DNA from: Tectiglobus sp965247245
Lineage (GTDB): Bacteria; Pseudomonadota; Alphaproteobacteria; Rhizobiales; Hyphomicrobiaceae
Direction of reading: 5' to 3'
NCBI GenBank assembly: GCA_965247245.1
Contig: CBDFGV010000001.1
Span: forward strand, 248,001 to 312,000
Length of the DNA: 64,000 nucleotides
The position numbers were made by a program, and so were the translations under genes. The stretch's first letter is position 1. Each line of letters begins with the position of its first letter. Shown here in pieces: positions 37,557-46,815 of the stretch. The notes beneath the pieces are model-generated. The model worked only from the letters and a program-made list of their open reading frames with translations, searched no databases and was not told where the DNA came from.

Positions 37557-37588
37557 GAGGTGTTTGACTTTTGACTGAGCAACACCTC
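37557..37588 (+). promoter_or_regulatory. Inverted repeat just upstream of the flavin monooxygenase gene
   Basis: GAGGTGTT (37557-37564) and AACACCTC (37581-37588) flank a 16-base spacer that contains TTGACttTTGAC. It lies 29 bases before the ATG at 37617. It could be a regulator-binding site or a leader hairpin. No known consensus was recognised. Confidence 0.5.
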
Positions 37589-37616
37589 TCACTGTAACAC
37601 CCGCCAGGAGCGAACG

Positions 37617-38771
37617 ATGAGCGCAGCAAACGCCAAAACATTCAGCACGCCGCAGCTCGACGTCGCCTGTCAGAACAAGCTCATGCTTGGACTGTTCCTG
37701 CCGCTGCAGTCAGGTGCTTGGAGCCCTTCGACGGCGCCCCGCGGGACTTCTTGGACGTTTGACTACAATGCGCAATGCGCTGTTCAGGCTGAAGCCCTCG
37801 GATTTGATCTCGTCTTCGGTTTGGCGCAGTGGATGGGCAAAGGTGGTTACGGTGGTGAGATGGCGTTCCGCGAGCAGTCAACCGATGCCATGATGGTCTG
37901 CGCCGGCTTAGCCGGTCTGACCAAGCGCCTCATTTTGATTTCCACGGTGCATGTGCTCTACGGCTGGCATCCCCTGCACATCGCAAAACTTGGAGCCACC
38001 ATCGACAGCATGAGCCATGGCCGATGGGGCTTGAATGTGGTGACCGGCTACAAGCAGAGCGAGTTTGAGATGTTCGGCATGGCGCCGATCGAGCATGATT
38101 TACGCTATGACATGGCAGACGAGTTTACGACGCTGATGAAGCGGCTCTGGGACGAAGATGCAGGCGTCACAGCCGATGGGAGGTTCTGGAAAACCAAAGA
38201 CGCGTTTGTTGCACCAAAACCCGTCAATGGGCGCCCGATCCTGGTCAATGCCGCTTCGTCTCCAGCGGGCTTGGATTATGCGACCGATCATTCGGATCTG
38301 ATCTTCATCACAAGTCCGGCAGGTGCGGATCTCGACAAGGCGTGCGAAAGCCTGCCGGCCCACAATCAGAAGATCAAAGAGCTTGCCCGCTCCAAGGGAC
38401 GCGAGATCAAGACCATCATCAATCCGCACATCATCTGCCGTGAGACCGAGGCAGAAGCTTGGGCGCAGCATCATGCCATTCTGGATCATCAGGATCCGGT
38501 CGCTGCGGACAACTTCTATGCGACGTTTGCCGGGGGCGATCAATCATCCTGGCGCGGCAACACGCGGGAGCATTGGGTGATTGGCGGTAACGTACACATC
38601 GTTGGTTCGCCGGAACAGGTGGTTGAGGCACTGCAACGCTTGTCGGATGCAGGCTGCGACGGCGTACAGGTCAACTTTTACGACTTCCTGCCGGATCTTG
38701 ATTTCTTCGGAAAGCGTGTTCTGCCGTTGATGGTTGAAGCGGGTTTGCGAGAACCGACCGCCGGTCCGTAA
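37617..38771 (+). CDS. LLM class flavin-dependent monooxygenase (RutA/SfnG-like)
   Basis: This 384-residue FMN-dependent TIM-barrel monooxygenase needs reduced flavin from a partner reductase. ATG 37617 follows aggagcg. It shows LGLFLPLQSGAWSPSTAPRG, LDSMSHGR-like IDSMSHGRWGLNVVTGYK (flavin and substrate pocket) and RYDMADEF. This subgroup contains pyrimidine monooxygenase RutA and dimethylsulfone monooxygenases. Without the rut genes nearby, RutA itself is unlikely. It is convergent with the beta-hydroxyacid dehydrogenase gene. Confidence 0.87.
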   Translation: MSAANAKTFSTPQLDVACQNKLMLGLFLPLQSGAWSPSTAPRGTSWTFDYNAQCAVQAEALGFDLVFGLAQWMGKGGYGGEMAFREQSTDAMMVCAGLAGLTKRLILISTVHVLYGWHPLHIAKLGATIDSMSHGRWGLNVVTGYKQSEFEMFGMAPIEHDLRYDMADEFTTLMKRLWDEDAGVTADGRFWKTKDAFVAPKPVNGRPILVNAASSPAGLDYATDHSDLIFITSPAGADLDKACESLPAHNQKIKELARSKGREIKTIINPHIICRETEAEAWAQHHAILDHQDPVAADNFYATFAGGDQSSWRGNTREHWVIGGNVHIVGSPEQVVEALQRLSDAGCDGVQVNFYDFLPDLDFFGKRVLPLMVEAGLREPTAGP

Positions 38772-38787
38772 TGCAATGCCAGGCCAG

Positions 38788-39681
38788 TCAGCGCGGGCCG
38801 AGCTTCACGCCAACCATCTCCTCATAGAGCTTGATGATAGACGCGCCGTCTTCCTTGGAGAGACCTTTGGCCCGCGCCATCTGGTAGACCTGCTGCGAGA
38901 CATTTGCCAACAGCAATGGCACGCCAAGCTCCTTTGCGAAGGCGGTTTCCAGTTCCTGGTCTTTGTAGGAGATATTGACAGTACCGCCCGGCGCAAAGTC
39001 ACCTGAGAGAAAGCGCGGTACGCGATGATCAAGCGCGAAGCTGGCACCGGTGCTGACCCGGATGACGTCATACATGGTTTGCGGATCAAGGCCAGCCTTT
39101 GCACCGAGGGCAAAGGCTTCGGCAACAGCTACAGTGTTGACCTGGATCAGCATGTTGTTGACCAGTTTCATGGCAAGGCCCTGGCCGATACCGCCAACAT
39201 GAAAGATGTTCGCTGCCATCGGCTCGAAATATGGGCGCCATCCGTTGACGTCGTCCTCGTCGCCGCCGACGATCACAGACAGATCGCCCGATGCCGCGCG
39301 AGGGGTGCCGCCACTGACAGGAGCATCGACCATGCCGATACCTTTGCTGGCCAGTTCAGCGTGCATGCGCTTTGTTGCGACCGGATCGATGGTGCTCATC
39401 ATTGCGATCTGATGACCAGCTTTGGCAGATTGTACGATACCGGCCTCGCCGAAAATCACGGCTTCGGTCTGAGCCGTTGTCTCGACCATGGTGATCGATC
39501 GGTCGACCGCCTCAGACACAGCCATCGGCGAAGTCGCGGCTTCAGCCCCTACCGTTGTCAGGGCTTCGACGCGTTCCGGCAGAATGTCGAAGACCACAAC
39601 CTTGAATCCAGCCTTGACGATGTTGGCTGCCATGCCGCCACCCATGGCCCCGAGACCGATAAAACCAACCGTATAAGACAT
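38788..39681 (-). CDS. NAD(P)-dependent beta-hydroxyacid dehydrogenase
   Basis: This 297-residue protein is of the 3-hydroxyisobutyrate dehydrogenase superfamily. The nucleotide-binding motif is GFIGLGAMGGGMA, the substrate loop is DAPVSGGTPRAASG, and the catalytic lysine is in GLAMKLVNNMLIQV. Substrates range from tartronate semialdehyde to hydroxyisobutyrate and threonate. The start codon overlaps the stop of the SDR gene by one base, so this is the last gene of a four-gene leftward operon. Confidence 0.9.
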   Translation of the reverse strand: MSYTVGFIGLGAMGGGMAANIVKAGFKVVVFDILPERVEALTTVGAEAATSPMAVSEAVDRSITMVETTAQTEAVIFGEAGIVQSAKAGHQIAMMSTIDPVATKRMHAELASKGIGMVDAPVSGGTPRAASGDLSVIVGGDEDDVNGWRPYFEPMAANIFHVGGIGQGLAMKLVNNMLIQVNTVAVAEAFALGAKAGLDPQTMYDVIRVSTGASFALDHRVPRFLSGDFAPGGTVNISYKDQELETAFAKELGVPLLLANVSQQVYQMARAKGLSKEDGASIIKLYEEMVGVKLGPR

Positions 39682-40451
39682 TACACGCCTCCAGTGACAT
39701 CAATCGTCACGCCCGTAACAAAGTCAGCATCTGATGATGCTAGGAAGCAGAGGACCTTGGCCTGATCGCTCGATTCTGCAACACGCCCTAGCGGAATGCG
39801 TGCAAGTTCTGCTGCCTTAATCTCCGGGTCGCGTGCTTCCCAGTGCGGTGTGATCCGCTCCGTCAAGGTCACACTCGGGGCGATTGCGTTGACATTGATC
39901 CCGAACGGACCAACCTCCAGAGCGAGCTTCTTGGTGAATGCGATAATACCGCCTTTAGCTGCAGCATAAGCACTGGATGAACTGACGCTCAAACCACGTC
40001 CAGCAATGGAGGCGAGGTTGACGATCTTACCGTTCTTCTGCCGTTTCATGATTGGCACGACGGCGTTGGTAAAAAGGTAGGTGCCATCAAGATTAAAGGC
40101 GACGACGCGCTGCCAGTCATCGAGGGAAAGTTCATCGACGGTTGCTGCCGGTTTGGCGATGATCGTGCTGCCACCAACACCATTGACCAGAATGTCGATG
40201 CGTCCGCAGGTCGTTTCTGTCCAGGCAACTGTCTCGTCGACGGAGGCAGGATTGAGAGCATCAGCCTTTCTGGGAAATACCTTGCCGGGCGTCGTGTCAT
40301 CCGAGAAGGCAGCTTCCAGTGCAGCTAGTCGCGCCTCATCAGTATCGACGGCAACAACCGTCGCGCCCTCGCGAGCCATGATTTCAGCGGATGCCTTGCC
40401 GATGCCGGCGCCGGCAGCAGTTATGAGAGCAACCTTGTCCTTGAACCTCAT
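39681..40451 (-). CDS. SDR family oxidoreductase
   Basis: This 256-residue short-chain dehydrogenase has the cofactor loop ITAAGAGIGKAS, the VDTD segment after beta-2 suggesting NAD preference, NGVGGSTI, and the catalytic Ser/Tyr-x3-Lys (SSSSAYAAAKGG). It overlaps the downstream dehydrogenase gene by one base and lies 15 bases after the nitronate monooxygenase-like gene. Confidence 0.92.
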   Translation of the reverse strand: MRFKDKVALITAAGAGIGKASAEIMAREGATVVAVDTDEARLAALEAAFSDDTTPGKVFPRKADALNPASVDETVAWTETTCGRIDILVNGVGGSTIIAKPAATVDELSLDDWQRVVAFNLDGTYLFTNAVVPIMKRQKNGKIVNLASIAGRGLSVSSSSAYAAAKGGIIAFTKKLALEVGPFGINVNAIAPSVTLTERITPHWEARDPEIKAAELARIPLGRVAESSDQAKVLCFLASSDADFVTGVTIDVTGGV

Positions 40452-40466
40452 TGCAAATCTCCAAGT

Positions 40467-41459
40467 TTAGGTGCGCCATCCATCGAATACAGCGCGGGCT
40501 TCGGAGACAACATCGACGACCACATCGCCTGCAGGTTTGACGGATTGGATCGTTCCAGATCCCTGCCCCATTGGGACTACGCCATGCTCCGTGTCACCTT
40601 CGAGACGCCCGCGTACCGAAGCCGGTTCTCCGACTTCTCGCAACTGATAAGGATAGGCTTTGATCTCGGTTTCACGGCCAACCCAACTGTCGGTGAACGT
40701 GTTGCGTGCCATGCGCGCATTCTTTCCCGAATGGGCGCGCGTCACAGTGGTGCCGTCCTCATTGATCTCGACAATCTTGGCCTTGTAGTTCTCGTGAGCT
40801 CGCGCTTCTTCGGTAGCTATAAACCGGGTTCCCATCCAAATGCCATGCGCACCAAGCGAAAGCGCTGCCATCAGTCCGCGGCCATCAGAAATGCCACCAG
40901 CTGCAATTACCGGAATCGACACGCTATCGACAACCGAAGTAATCAAAGGCAGCGTACCAATTCGGCCAACATGGCCACCGCCTTCGTGACCCGATGCAAT
41001 GACCGCGTCTACGCCCGAGGCTTCAACCTTCTTGGCGTGACGGGATGTGCCGATAACCGACATCACCTTCATGCCAGCATCCTGCGCTTTTGGTACGATC
41101 CGACCCGGATCACCAAGGCCGGACACAATAACGGGAACCTTCTCCTCGAACGTAACCGCAATGTGCTCCTCGACTTCCTGGGTGTAAGCACTGGTGAGGT
41201 TATCCTCGCTGCGCACTTCGGCGAATAGAATGTCGACACCAAACGGCTTGTCAGTTTCGCTTTTCACCAGCCGGATCTCGCGAGCCAGGTCTTCCGACTT
41301 CATGTACGCGGATCCGATACAACCGAGCCCGCCCGCTTTGGAAACCGCAGCAGCAAGACGGCCATAGGCAACGGTATACATTCCCGCCTGTAGTACCGGG
41401 TACCGGATACCAAGCAGTTTGCAGATCGGGTTGTTTGCCAACAATGCATCGAAACTCAT
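40467..41459 (-). CDS. Nitronate monooxygenase / 2-nitropropane dioxygenase-like FMN enzyme
   Basis: This 330-residue FMN TIM-barrel protein is of the NMO family. The start MSFDALLANNPICKLLGIRYPVLQ is typical. FMN contacts include GSAYMKSEDLA, ASGHEGGGHVGRIGT (candidate catalytic His) and IAAGGISDGRGLMAAL with GIWMGTRF. Family members oxidise alkyl nitronates or act as enoyl reductases, so the substrate is uncertain. It lies in the operon between the PEP mutase-like and SDR genes. Confidence 0.88.
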   Translation of the reverse strand: MSFDALLANNPICKLLGIRYPVLQAGMYTVAYGRLAAAVSKAGGLGCIGSAYMKSEDLAREIRLVKSETDKPFGVDILFAEVRSEDNLTSAYTQEVEEHIAVTFEEKVPVIVSGLGDPGRIVPKAQDAGMKVMSVIGTSRHAKKVEASGVDAVIASGHEGGGHVGRIGTLPLITSVVDSVSIPVIAAGGISDGRGLMAALSLGAHGIWMGTRFIATEEARAHENYKAKIVEINEDGTTVTRAHSGKNARMARNTFTDSWVGRETEIKAYPYQLREVGEPASVRGRLEGDTEHGVVPMGQGSGTIQSVKPAGDVVVDVVSEARAVFDGWRT

Positions 41460-41495
41460 TCAGGTCTCCGCTGCTTGCCCTACAAGGATCACGTC

Positions 41496-42356
41496 TCAAT
41501 CCAGTACGTAAGGCTTGGATTTTTCCTCGTAGTCATCGTATCCGAGGGTCGAGCGCAGCTCGGCGGGCGGCAAGGCCATGGCTGCTTCGGCCTTTCCTGC
41601 TTTCTGCGCCGCAAGCCCGGCTTTGATGCCGGCAATAGCCGGCGACAGCATATTGGTCGGATAGGTTCCAATCTTGAGCCCGAGTTCGGCTGCCCGCTCA
41701 GCCGTCGGCGTTTCGCGCGGTGCACCGGGAGACATAACCACGAAAGATGGCCGGCCATCGCCTGCTGCCACTGCGCGTTTGATCTCATCTTCATCGACGG
41801 GAGAATCGAGAAACAGAATGTCGGCGCCCTCTTCGACGTACATTTCAATCCGCGCGACGGCCTCGTCAATCCCGAGCGTTGGGCGGCAGTCTGTACGGCC
41901 CATCACCAACATGCCGCTCTCCTTGGCGGCCTCGACAGCAGCTCGGATTTTCATCCGTGCCTCATCACGGGACAGGCAGGGTTTGCCAGCCGCTGTCAAA
42001 GCACGCGGCGTAATCTTGTCTTCGATCAGGATGGCGGCCGCACCAGCAAGGCCAAAGGCGCGAACGGTGCGCTGCACGTTCATGGCATTGCCGTGGCCAT
42101 GATCACCGTCAGCCAGAATGAGCAAGTCCGGTGCCGCATTCCGGGCCATCGTGAACGAGTCAAACATCTCAGCAAATGATATGAGATCGAGATCCGGTCC
42201 CCCGAGACGGCTGGCAGCGACGCACGAACCAGACAGGAAGGCCGTCTCAAACCCAGCCTCGTAAGATAACCGAGCTGTAAGCCCGTCCCAAACCGCCGGC
42301 ATGATGACAAAATCAGGTTTGGTCAGGAGTTGGCGCAGTCTTTCAGGAGGTGTCAT
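41496..42356 (-). CDS. Isocitrate lyase/PEP mutase family protein
   Basis: This 286-residue TIM-barrel enzyme is of the PEP mutase/isocitrate lyase superfamily. ATG 42356 follows ggaagg; longer starts up to 42461 lack signals. The barrel begins MPAVWDGLTARLSYEAGFETAFLSG. Metal-binding acids are in LLILADGDHGHGNAMNV, and IEDKITPR marks the substrate side. The usual lyase Lys-x-Cys-Gly loop is not seen. Likely chemistry is cleavage of a 2-oxo or 2-methyl-malate type substrate. It is the first gene of the leftward four-gene operon. Confidence 0.85.
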   Translation of the reverse strand: MTPPERLRQLLTKPDFVIMPAVWDGLTARLSYEAGFETAFLSGSCVAASRLGGPDLDLISFAEMFDSFTMARNAAPDLLILADGDHGHGNAMNVQRTVRAFGLAGAAAILIEDKITPRALTAAGKPCLSRDEARMKIRAAVEAAKESGMLVMGRTDCRPTLGIDEAVARIEMYVEEGADILFLDSPVDEDEIKRAVAAGDGRPSFVVMSPGAPRETPTAERAAELGLKIGTYPTNMLSPAIAGIKAGLAAQKAGKAEAAMALPPAELRSTLGYDDYEEKSKPYVLD

Positions 42357-42539
42357 GCGTGCGGCCTTCCAGGGTAAGTGGGCAGATATGATGATAACGT
42401 TGTTGGGATGGTGCCGTGGCTCCGCCATGTATTCAAGCTGTTCCTGCCGCCAACGAGGCAATCAATCCGAAGTGGGATTGGTAACGCCTGCGCCCCCACG
42501 TAGAGTGTCGAGCGTAGAGAAACGGGTTCGGAGCCTCTT

Positions 42540-43586
42540 GTGATTGAGAAGGAAAAATCCAGCATCGAGGATCGCATGGCATCGCTTGATGAAGCGCGGC
42601 TGGCAGCGGCGGCCGAGTCTGCGATCGATCCGGATCTGCCCATAATTGATCCGCACCACCACCTTTGGGATTTTCCCAAGCATCGCTACCTGCTCGACGA
42701 ACTGCTCGCAGATACGAACTCCGGTCACAACATCGAGCAGACTGTCTTCATCGAATGTGCCGTTTTCTATCGGCCTGATGTCGGCAAAGCGATGCGCGTG
42801 GTTGGTGAAGTCGAATTCGTCAACGGCATTGCAGCCATGGCTGCGTCCGGACGATATGGTCCGACGAAGGCTGCCGCCGGTATCGTCGGAATGGCTGATC
42901 TGACGCTCGGCGCCGCGGTTGAAGATGTTCTAGCAGCCCAGGTCCAAGCAGGTGGGGGCCGGTTCAAGGGTATTCGCCATGCGGCGGGATGGGAAGACAA
43001 GACGAGAGAGATTCACAACTCTCATACCAATCCTCCGCAATTCCTTTACCGCGATCATCAAGAATTCCGGGAAGGTTTTGCTGTCCTGGGCAAGATGGGA
43101 TTGTCATTTGAGGCTTGGCTCTACCACCCACAACTCGGTGACCTCATAGACCTGGCTCGCAGTTTCCCTGGCCAACCCATCGTCCTCAATCACGCCGGCG
43201 GTCCTCTCGGACTAGGTTGGTACAGCGATCGACGGCAAGAAGAGTTTGAGGCCTGGCGTGCTTCTATTCTGGAATTGGCCAAGTGTGAGAACGTCTCAAT
43301 GAAGCTGGGTGGGCTCGGAATGAAGCTTAATGGATTTGGATTCGAGCTGCGCGATACGGCGCCTTCGTCGGATGAACTTGCCGCTGCGTGGCGGCCCTAC
43401 ATAGAAACGTGCATCGAAGCCTACGGCGCAGATCGCTGCATGTTTGAGAGCAATTTTCCCGTCGACAAAATAAGCGGTAGCTACGGCAACTACTGGAATG
43501 CCTTCAAGAAGTTGGCAGCTGGCGCTTCAACGGATGAGAAAGCAAAGCTCTTCAAAGGCACAGCCGAGCGCTTTTACCGCTTATAG
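42540..43586 (+). CDS. Amidohydrolase family (TIM-barrel hydrolase/decarboxylase)
   Basis: This 348-residue metal-dependent hydrolase is of the amidohydrolase-2 type. GTG 42540 has a cggag site, but ATG 42576 (MASLDEARLAAAAES) with gagga is equally plausible. The metal motif is IIDPHHHLWDFP. Further motifs are ADLTLGA, VLNHAGGPLGLG and the C-terminal FESNFPVDK with its catalytic-site acid. The family covers lactonases and aromatic decarboxylases. It is divergent from the PEP mutase operon and followed by a cupin gene 32 bases later. Confidence 0.87.
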   Translation: MIEKEKSSIEDRMASLDEARLAAAAESAIDPDLPIIDPHHHLWDFPKHRYLLDELLADTNSGHNIEQTVFIECAVFYRPDVGKAMRVVGEVEFVNGIAAMAASGRYGPTKAAAGIVGMADLTLGAAVEDVLAAQVQAGGGRFKGIRHAAGWEDKTREIHNSHTNPPQFLYRDHQEFREGFAVLGKMGLSFEAWLYHPQLGDLIDLARSFPGQPIVLNHAGGPLGLGWYSDRRQEEFEAWRASILELAKCENVSMKLGGLGMKLNGFGFELRDTAPSSDELAAAWRPYIETCIEAYGADRCMFESNFPVDKISGSYGNYWNAFKKLAAGASTDEKAKLFKGTAERFYRL

Positions 43587-43618
43587 CTGGCACTACAACC
43601 AAAACAAGGACAAGTGAC

Positions 43619-44569
43619 ATGGCAGCATTGACAGAGCCCAAGTCCATTGCCGATCTGCCTGCCCAACATGCAGGAATGCCTGAAACGCAGGCGGAAGCCC
43701 GTGCGCGCTTTTTCAACTCCGGCAACGCATTTAACATCAAGCTGCCGCCGGTACCGAATGCGGTGTTTGCCGATGAGCCTATGCGCGCTCTCGACCCATC
43801 AACATCCACAGGCTTCATTGCTTGCGATGCATCTGGCGAAATGGAGTGTCCGTTTCCTGCCACCTCACCTCTTCTACTGGCGCGCTATGCGCGGATCCGA
43901 GTCGGCGAAAGCCTCAACGATGAAGCGCGGGCCAGTGGCATCATCCACTATGTCATCGAAGGTGCAGGCACGACTTCAGCAGCGGGTGAAGAGGTGACAT
44001 GGCAGGCCGGCGATGTCTTTGTTGTTCCAGGTGGTGGTCCGATTACTCACTCTGCGGCAGATGCTGCCGCCGTCCTCTGGGTCGTGAGCAATGAACCTCA
44101 GATCAGATTCGAGAGCCTTCAATCCCCAGCACAGGGTGAAGCGCCAACCTGTGTCGTGCATTATCGCGCAGACGAGATCGATCGCCAGATCGAGCTGCTC
44201 TATCGGATCGGGCAGGATGAGGAGACAGCTGGTACAGCCCTCATCTTCTCATCAGACAAGCAACAGGACAGCCGCAATGTCCTTCCGTCATTGACGCTTG
44301 CCATGAACTCGCTGCCAGCCGGCGCAATGCAACGCCCGCATCGACACAACTCAGTCGCGGTATCTCTCGTAATCGAGGGTAAGCGTTGTTACTCAAAGAT
44401 CGATGGCGAGCGCAAGGAGTGGGCGCCTTGGGCGACGACAATCACGCCGCCAGTCTCTGTCCATTCGCATCACAACGATGGTGATGATCTTGCCATGTTC
44501 CTGATCGTGCAGGATGGCGGGCTCTATTATCACACGCGCGCGATGGGATTCGAGTTCGTCGACGACTAG
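43619..44569 (+). CDS. Two-cupin protein, gentisate 1,2-dioxygenase-like
   Basis: This 316-residue bicupin has a first cupin (GIIHYVIEGAGTTSAAGEE ... WQAGDVFVVPG) and a second with metal histidines in RPHRHNSVAVSLVIEG and HSHHNDGDD. It resembles gentisate and related ring-cleaving Fe(II) dioxygenases. The length is a little short of typical gentisate dioxygenase (about 340-350). Ring cleavage of a hydroxylated aromatic acid is likely but unproven. It pairs with the amidohydrolase gene and is convergent with the DsbA-like isomerase gene. Confidence 0.8.
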   Translation: MAALTEPKSIADLPAQHAGMPETQAEARARFFNSGNAFNIKLPPVPNAVFADEPMRALDPSTSTGFIACDASGEMECPFPATSPLLLARYARIRVGESLNDEARASGIIHYVIEGAGTTSAAGEEVTWQAGDVFVVPGGGPITHSAADAAAVLWVVSNEPQIRFESLQSPAQGEAPTCVVHYRADEIDRQIELLYRIGQDEETAGTALIFSSDKQQDSRNVLPSLTLAMNSLPAGAMQRPHRHNSVAVSLVIEGKRCYSKIDGERKEWAPWATTITPPVSVHSHHNDGDDLAMFLIVQDGGLYYHTRAMGFEFVDD

Positions 44570-44657
44570 GTTGCTGCTTGTCAGTCTTCCGAAAGGCCGC
44601 GTGTGTCTACTTCGCGCTGCCTCTCGGTTGCCGAGCGTTGGACGGATGCCTACAGGC

Positions 44658-45266
44658 CTAGCTTGATGCCATAACTTCGTCTTCGACCTGACCGAGGCGC
44701 TCTTTGCCAAAGAACATCTCGTTTCCAACGAAGAACGTCGGGATGCCAAACACGCCGCGCTCGACAACTGCAGATGTATTGTCCATTAGCTTCTGCTTGA
44801 CGGCCGGGTCCTGTGTTTTCTCGACAATCGCTGGTCCATCAAAACCTGCAGCGGTTAGAACACGAGCGGCGACCTCGGCATCACCCATGTTTTCCTCTTG
44901 CTCCCACATCGCGGTTAGAACCGCATCGATGTACTCATCCTTGCGGTTCATCTCCTCGGCGACGATCAGTCCGCGCATGAGAGTGACGGTATTCATCGGG
45001 AAGTTTGGATTCATCTTGAAGGCGGTGAGATTGTGCTTCTTGATAAAGCGCTCGCTCTCTAAGCGATTGTACTCATTCTTGCCCTTCACTTCAGCGAACG
45101 AGACAAATGGTGCCTGGTTGCCCGTGAGCTTGAAGATGCCGCCAAGCAGGCAGGGATTGTAGTGCACGGTTGCACCGGTGCGCTCGCATACACCTGCCAA
45201 CGCTTTGTAAGTCATGTAGGCATTGGGACTCGCAAAATCGAAAATGAACTCGATGGTCTTGGCCAT
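44658..45266 (-). CDS. 2-hydroxychromene-2-carboxylate isomerase-like (DsbA/GST kappa family)
   Basis: This 202-residue thioredoxin-fold protein has the active-site segment FIFDFASPNAYMTYKAL, where the Ser-Pro motif replaces the disulfide cysteines. The cis-Pro loop reads RGVFGIPTFFVGNEMFFG. The archetype isomerises a naphthalene-pathway intermediate using glutathione. Related kappa GSTs act on other aromatics. No naphthalene genes are nearby, so a different substrate is expected. Confidence 0.9.
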   Translation of the reverse strand: MAKTIEFIFDFASPNAYMTYKALAGVCERTGATVHYNPCLLGGIFKLTGNQAPFVSFAEVKGKNEYNRLESERFIKKHNLTAFKMNPNFPMNTVTLMRGLIVAEEMNRKDEYIDAVLTAMWEQEENMGDAEVAARVLTAAGFDGPAIVEKTQDPAVKQKLMDNTSAVVERGVFGIPTFFVGNEMFFGKERLGQVEDEVMASS

Positions 45267-45493
45267 TTTGGTGTCCTCGCAGGAATGTGGGTTGCGCAGT
45301 TGCCTGACTGTCCTTGGAGATAGTCAATACTTCAAGAGGTGCCAATGCCGCGTCAACTCGATAGCGGATTTCTAGCTGACGCATCCTAAGTGCCGCGGAC
45401 AGTTGAGAGTGTAATCTCGGGTGAAGCATCGCCAGCTCGAACTCAGCCAGAGCTGACGCAGGACCATCGTTGTTGCATTGTCAAAGGGAAGTC

Positions 45494-45580
45494 TGGTGCG
45501 GACGGCGGGACTTGAACCCGCACAGCATTACTGCCGAGGGATTTTAAGTCCCTTGTGTCTACCTATTCCACCACGTCCGC
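45494..45580 (-). tRNA. tRNA-Leu (anticodon UAA)
   Basis: On the minus strand the acceptor stem is GCGGACG with CGTCCGC, followed by an encoded ACCA. The anticodon stem AGGGA-TCCCT encloses loop CTTAAAA with anticodon TAA. The T arm shows GGGTTCAAGTCC, and the long variable arm is CTCGGCAGTAATGCTGTG, as in class II leucine tRNAs. The total is 87 nt including CCA. Confidence 0.97.
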
Positions 45581-45869
45581 ATCTAATTGAAATACAGTCG
45601 TTTCTAGTCCTGAATGTTCCGAACACTGCAGCGATGCGCAATCTCTGTCAATCGTCTGCACCAAGTCAGAGCGGCATCTTCTAGGCGCTCCGGTCCGCCT
45701 TGGCAAGTGGACAACGCAGGCGCACTATCCACCTGAGGATTGCTCTGTTCTAGTGTTGATTTAGAGTGATCGCCAAGTTTCAAGAGACGACCAGCAACCA
45801 GACGGCTATCGACAAAAAAGATCGCAGTCACATTCGTACCGCTTCAAACCATCCGCAGGACGACAGGCT

Positions 45870-46781
45870 ATGGCCAAGACAAAGGCATATCAAGGCGGCG
45901 CAGATCGCGCGCAAAGGTTGAGGGCTTCAAGGGTTGACGGTGGCTACAAGACCATCAGTACGGAAGCGGTTGCACCAGTCATTGGTGTGGAGGTCAAAGG
46001 TGCGGATCTCACAAAACCGTTGCCCGATGAGCAATTCGAGGAATTGCGCGACGCGTTAGCCAACCACTGCGTATTGTTTTTCCGAGATCAACCAGAGTTA
46101 ACTCCCGAGCAGCAGGTTGCATTTGGCAAACGATTTGGCGAGCTTCACATGCATCCAGCCGCACCAACACTTGAAGGCAATCCTGAGATCTTCGTCATCC
46201 ACACACATGAAGGTTCACAAGTGAACAACGGCGGGAATTGGCACACTGATGTGTCGTGCGATGAAGAGCCACCGTTAGGCACGGTCTTGCAACTGCACAT
46301 CACACCAAGCGCCGGCGGTGACACGCTCTTTTCAAATATGTACGCAGCTTTTGATGCACTGTCAGACAGAATGCAGGACATCCTCTCAGGCATGGAGGCT
46401 TTGCATGAATCCGAGCACATTTTCCGCGGCCGCTATTCTGACCGCGGCGTCGATGACAGCGCCCGTGTCTATCCTGAGTCGATTCACCCTATGGTTCGGA
46501 CCCATCCCGTCTCCGGTCGACAGGCGCTCTATGTCAATCGCTCCTTTACGACAAAGATAGTCGGACTATCGGACAAGGAGAGCCGGGCTCTGCTCGACTT
46601 TCTCTTCCAGCATATGGAACAACCCCAGTTCCAGGTGCGATTCCGTTGGGCTAAGAACTCGATTGCGTTCTGGGACAATCGCTGTGCGCAGCATCTGGCT
46701 CTCTGGGACTATTGGCCGGAAGAACGCAAAGGGCATCGCGTCACGATAAAAGGTGAACGACCGTTCTATCGACCGAGCTAG
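45870..46781 (+). CDS. TauD/TfdA-family Fe(II)/2-oxoglutarate dioxygenase
   Basis: This 303-residue dioxygenase has iron ligands His125 and Asp127 (NWHTDVSCDEEP) and the distal His in DNRCAQHLALWDYWPEERKGHR, with an Arg nearby for 2-oxoglutarate. The N-terminal VIGVEVKGADLTKPLPDEQF is typical of the family. Substrates include taurine, phenoxyacetates and other acids; here they are unknown. The first 25 residues are an unconserved basic extension. The following Fe-S protein gene is 34 bases downstream and may be co-expressed. Confidence 0.9.
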   Translation: MAKTKAYQGGADRAQRLRASRVDGGYKTISTEAVAPVIGVEVKGADLTKPLPDEQFEELRDALANHCVLFFRDQPELTPEQQVAFGKRFGELHMHPAAPTLEGNPEIFVIHTHEGSQVNNGGNWHTDVSCDEEPPLGTVLQLHITPSAGGDTLFSNMYAAFDALSDRMQDILSGMEALHESEHIFRGRYSDRGVDDSARVYPESIHPMVRTHPVSGRQALYVNRSFTTKIVGLSDKESRALLDFLFQHMEQPQFQVRFRWAKNSIAFWDNRCAQHLALWDYWPEERKGHRVTIKGERPFYRPS

Positions 46782-46815
46782 ACCATTTTCGAACGGACTA
46801 GGTGACAGGCACCTC

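Noticed and set aside
37617..38771. Assignment of the flavin monooxygenase as RutA (uracil degradation)
   Set aside because: No rutB-rutG genes are nearby and only family-level motifs are shared, so a generic LLM monooxygenase call is safer.
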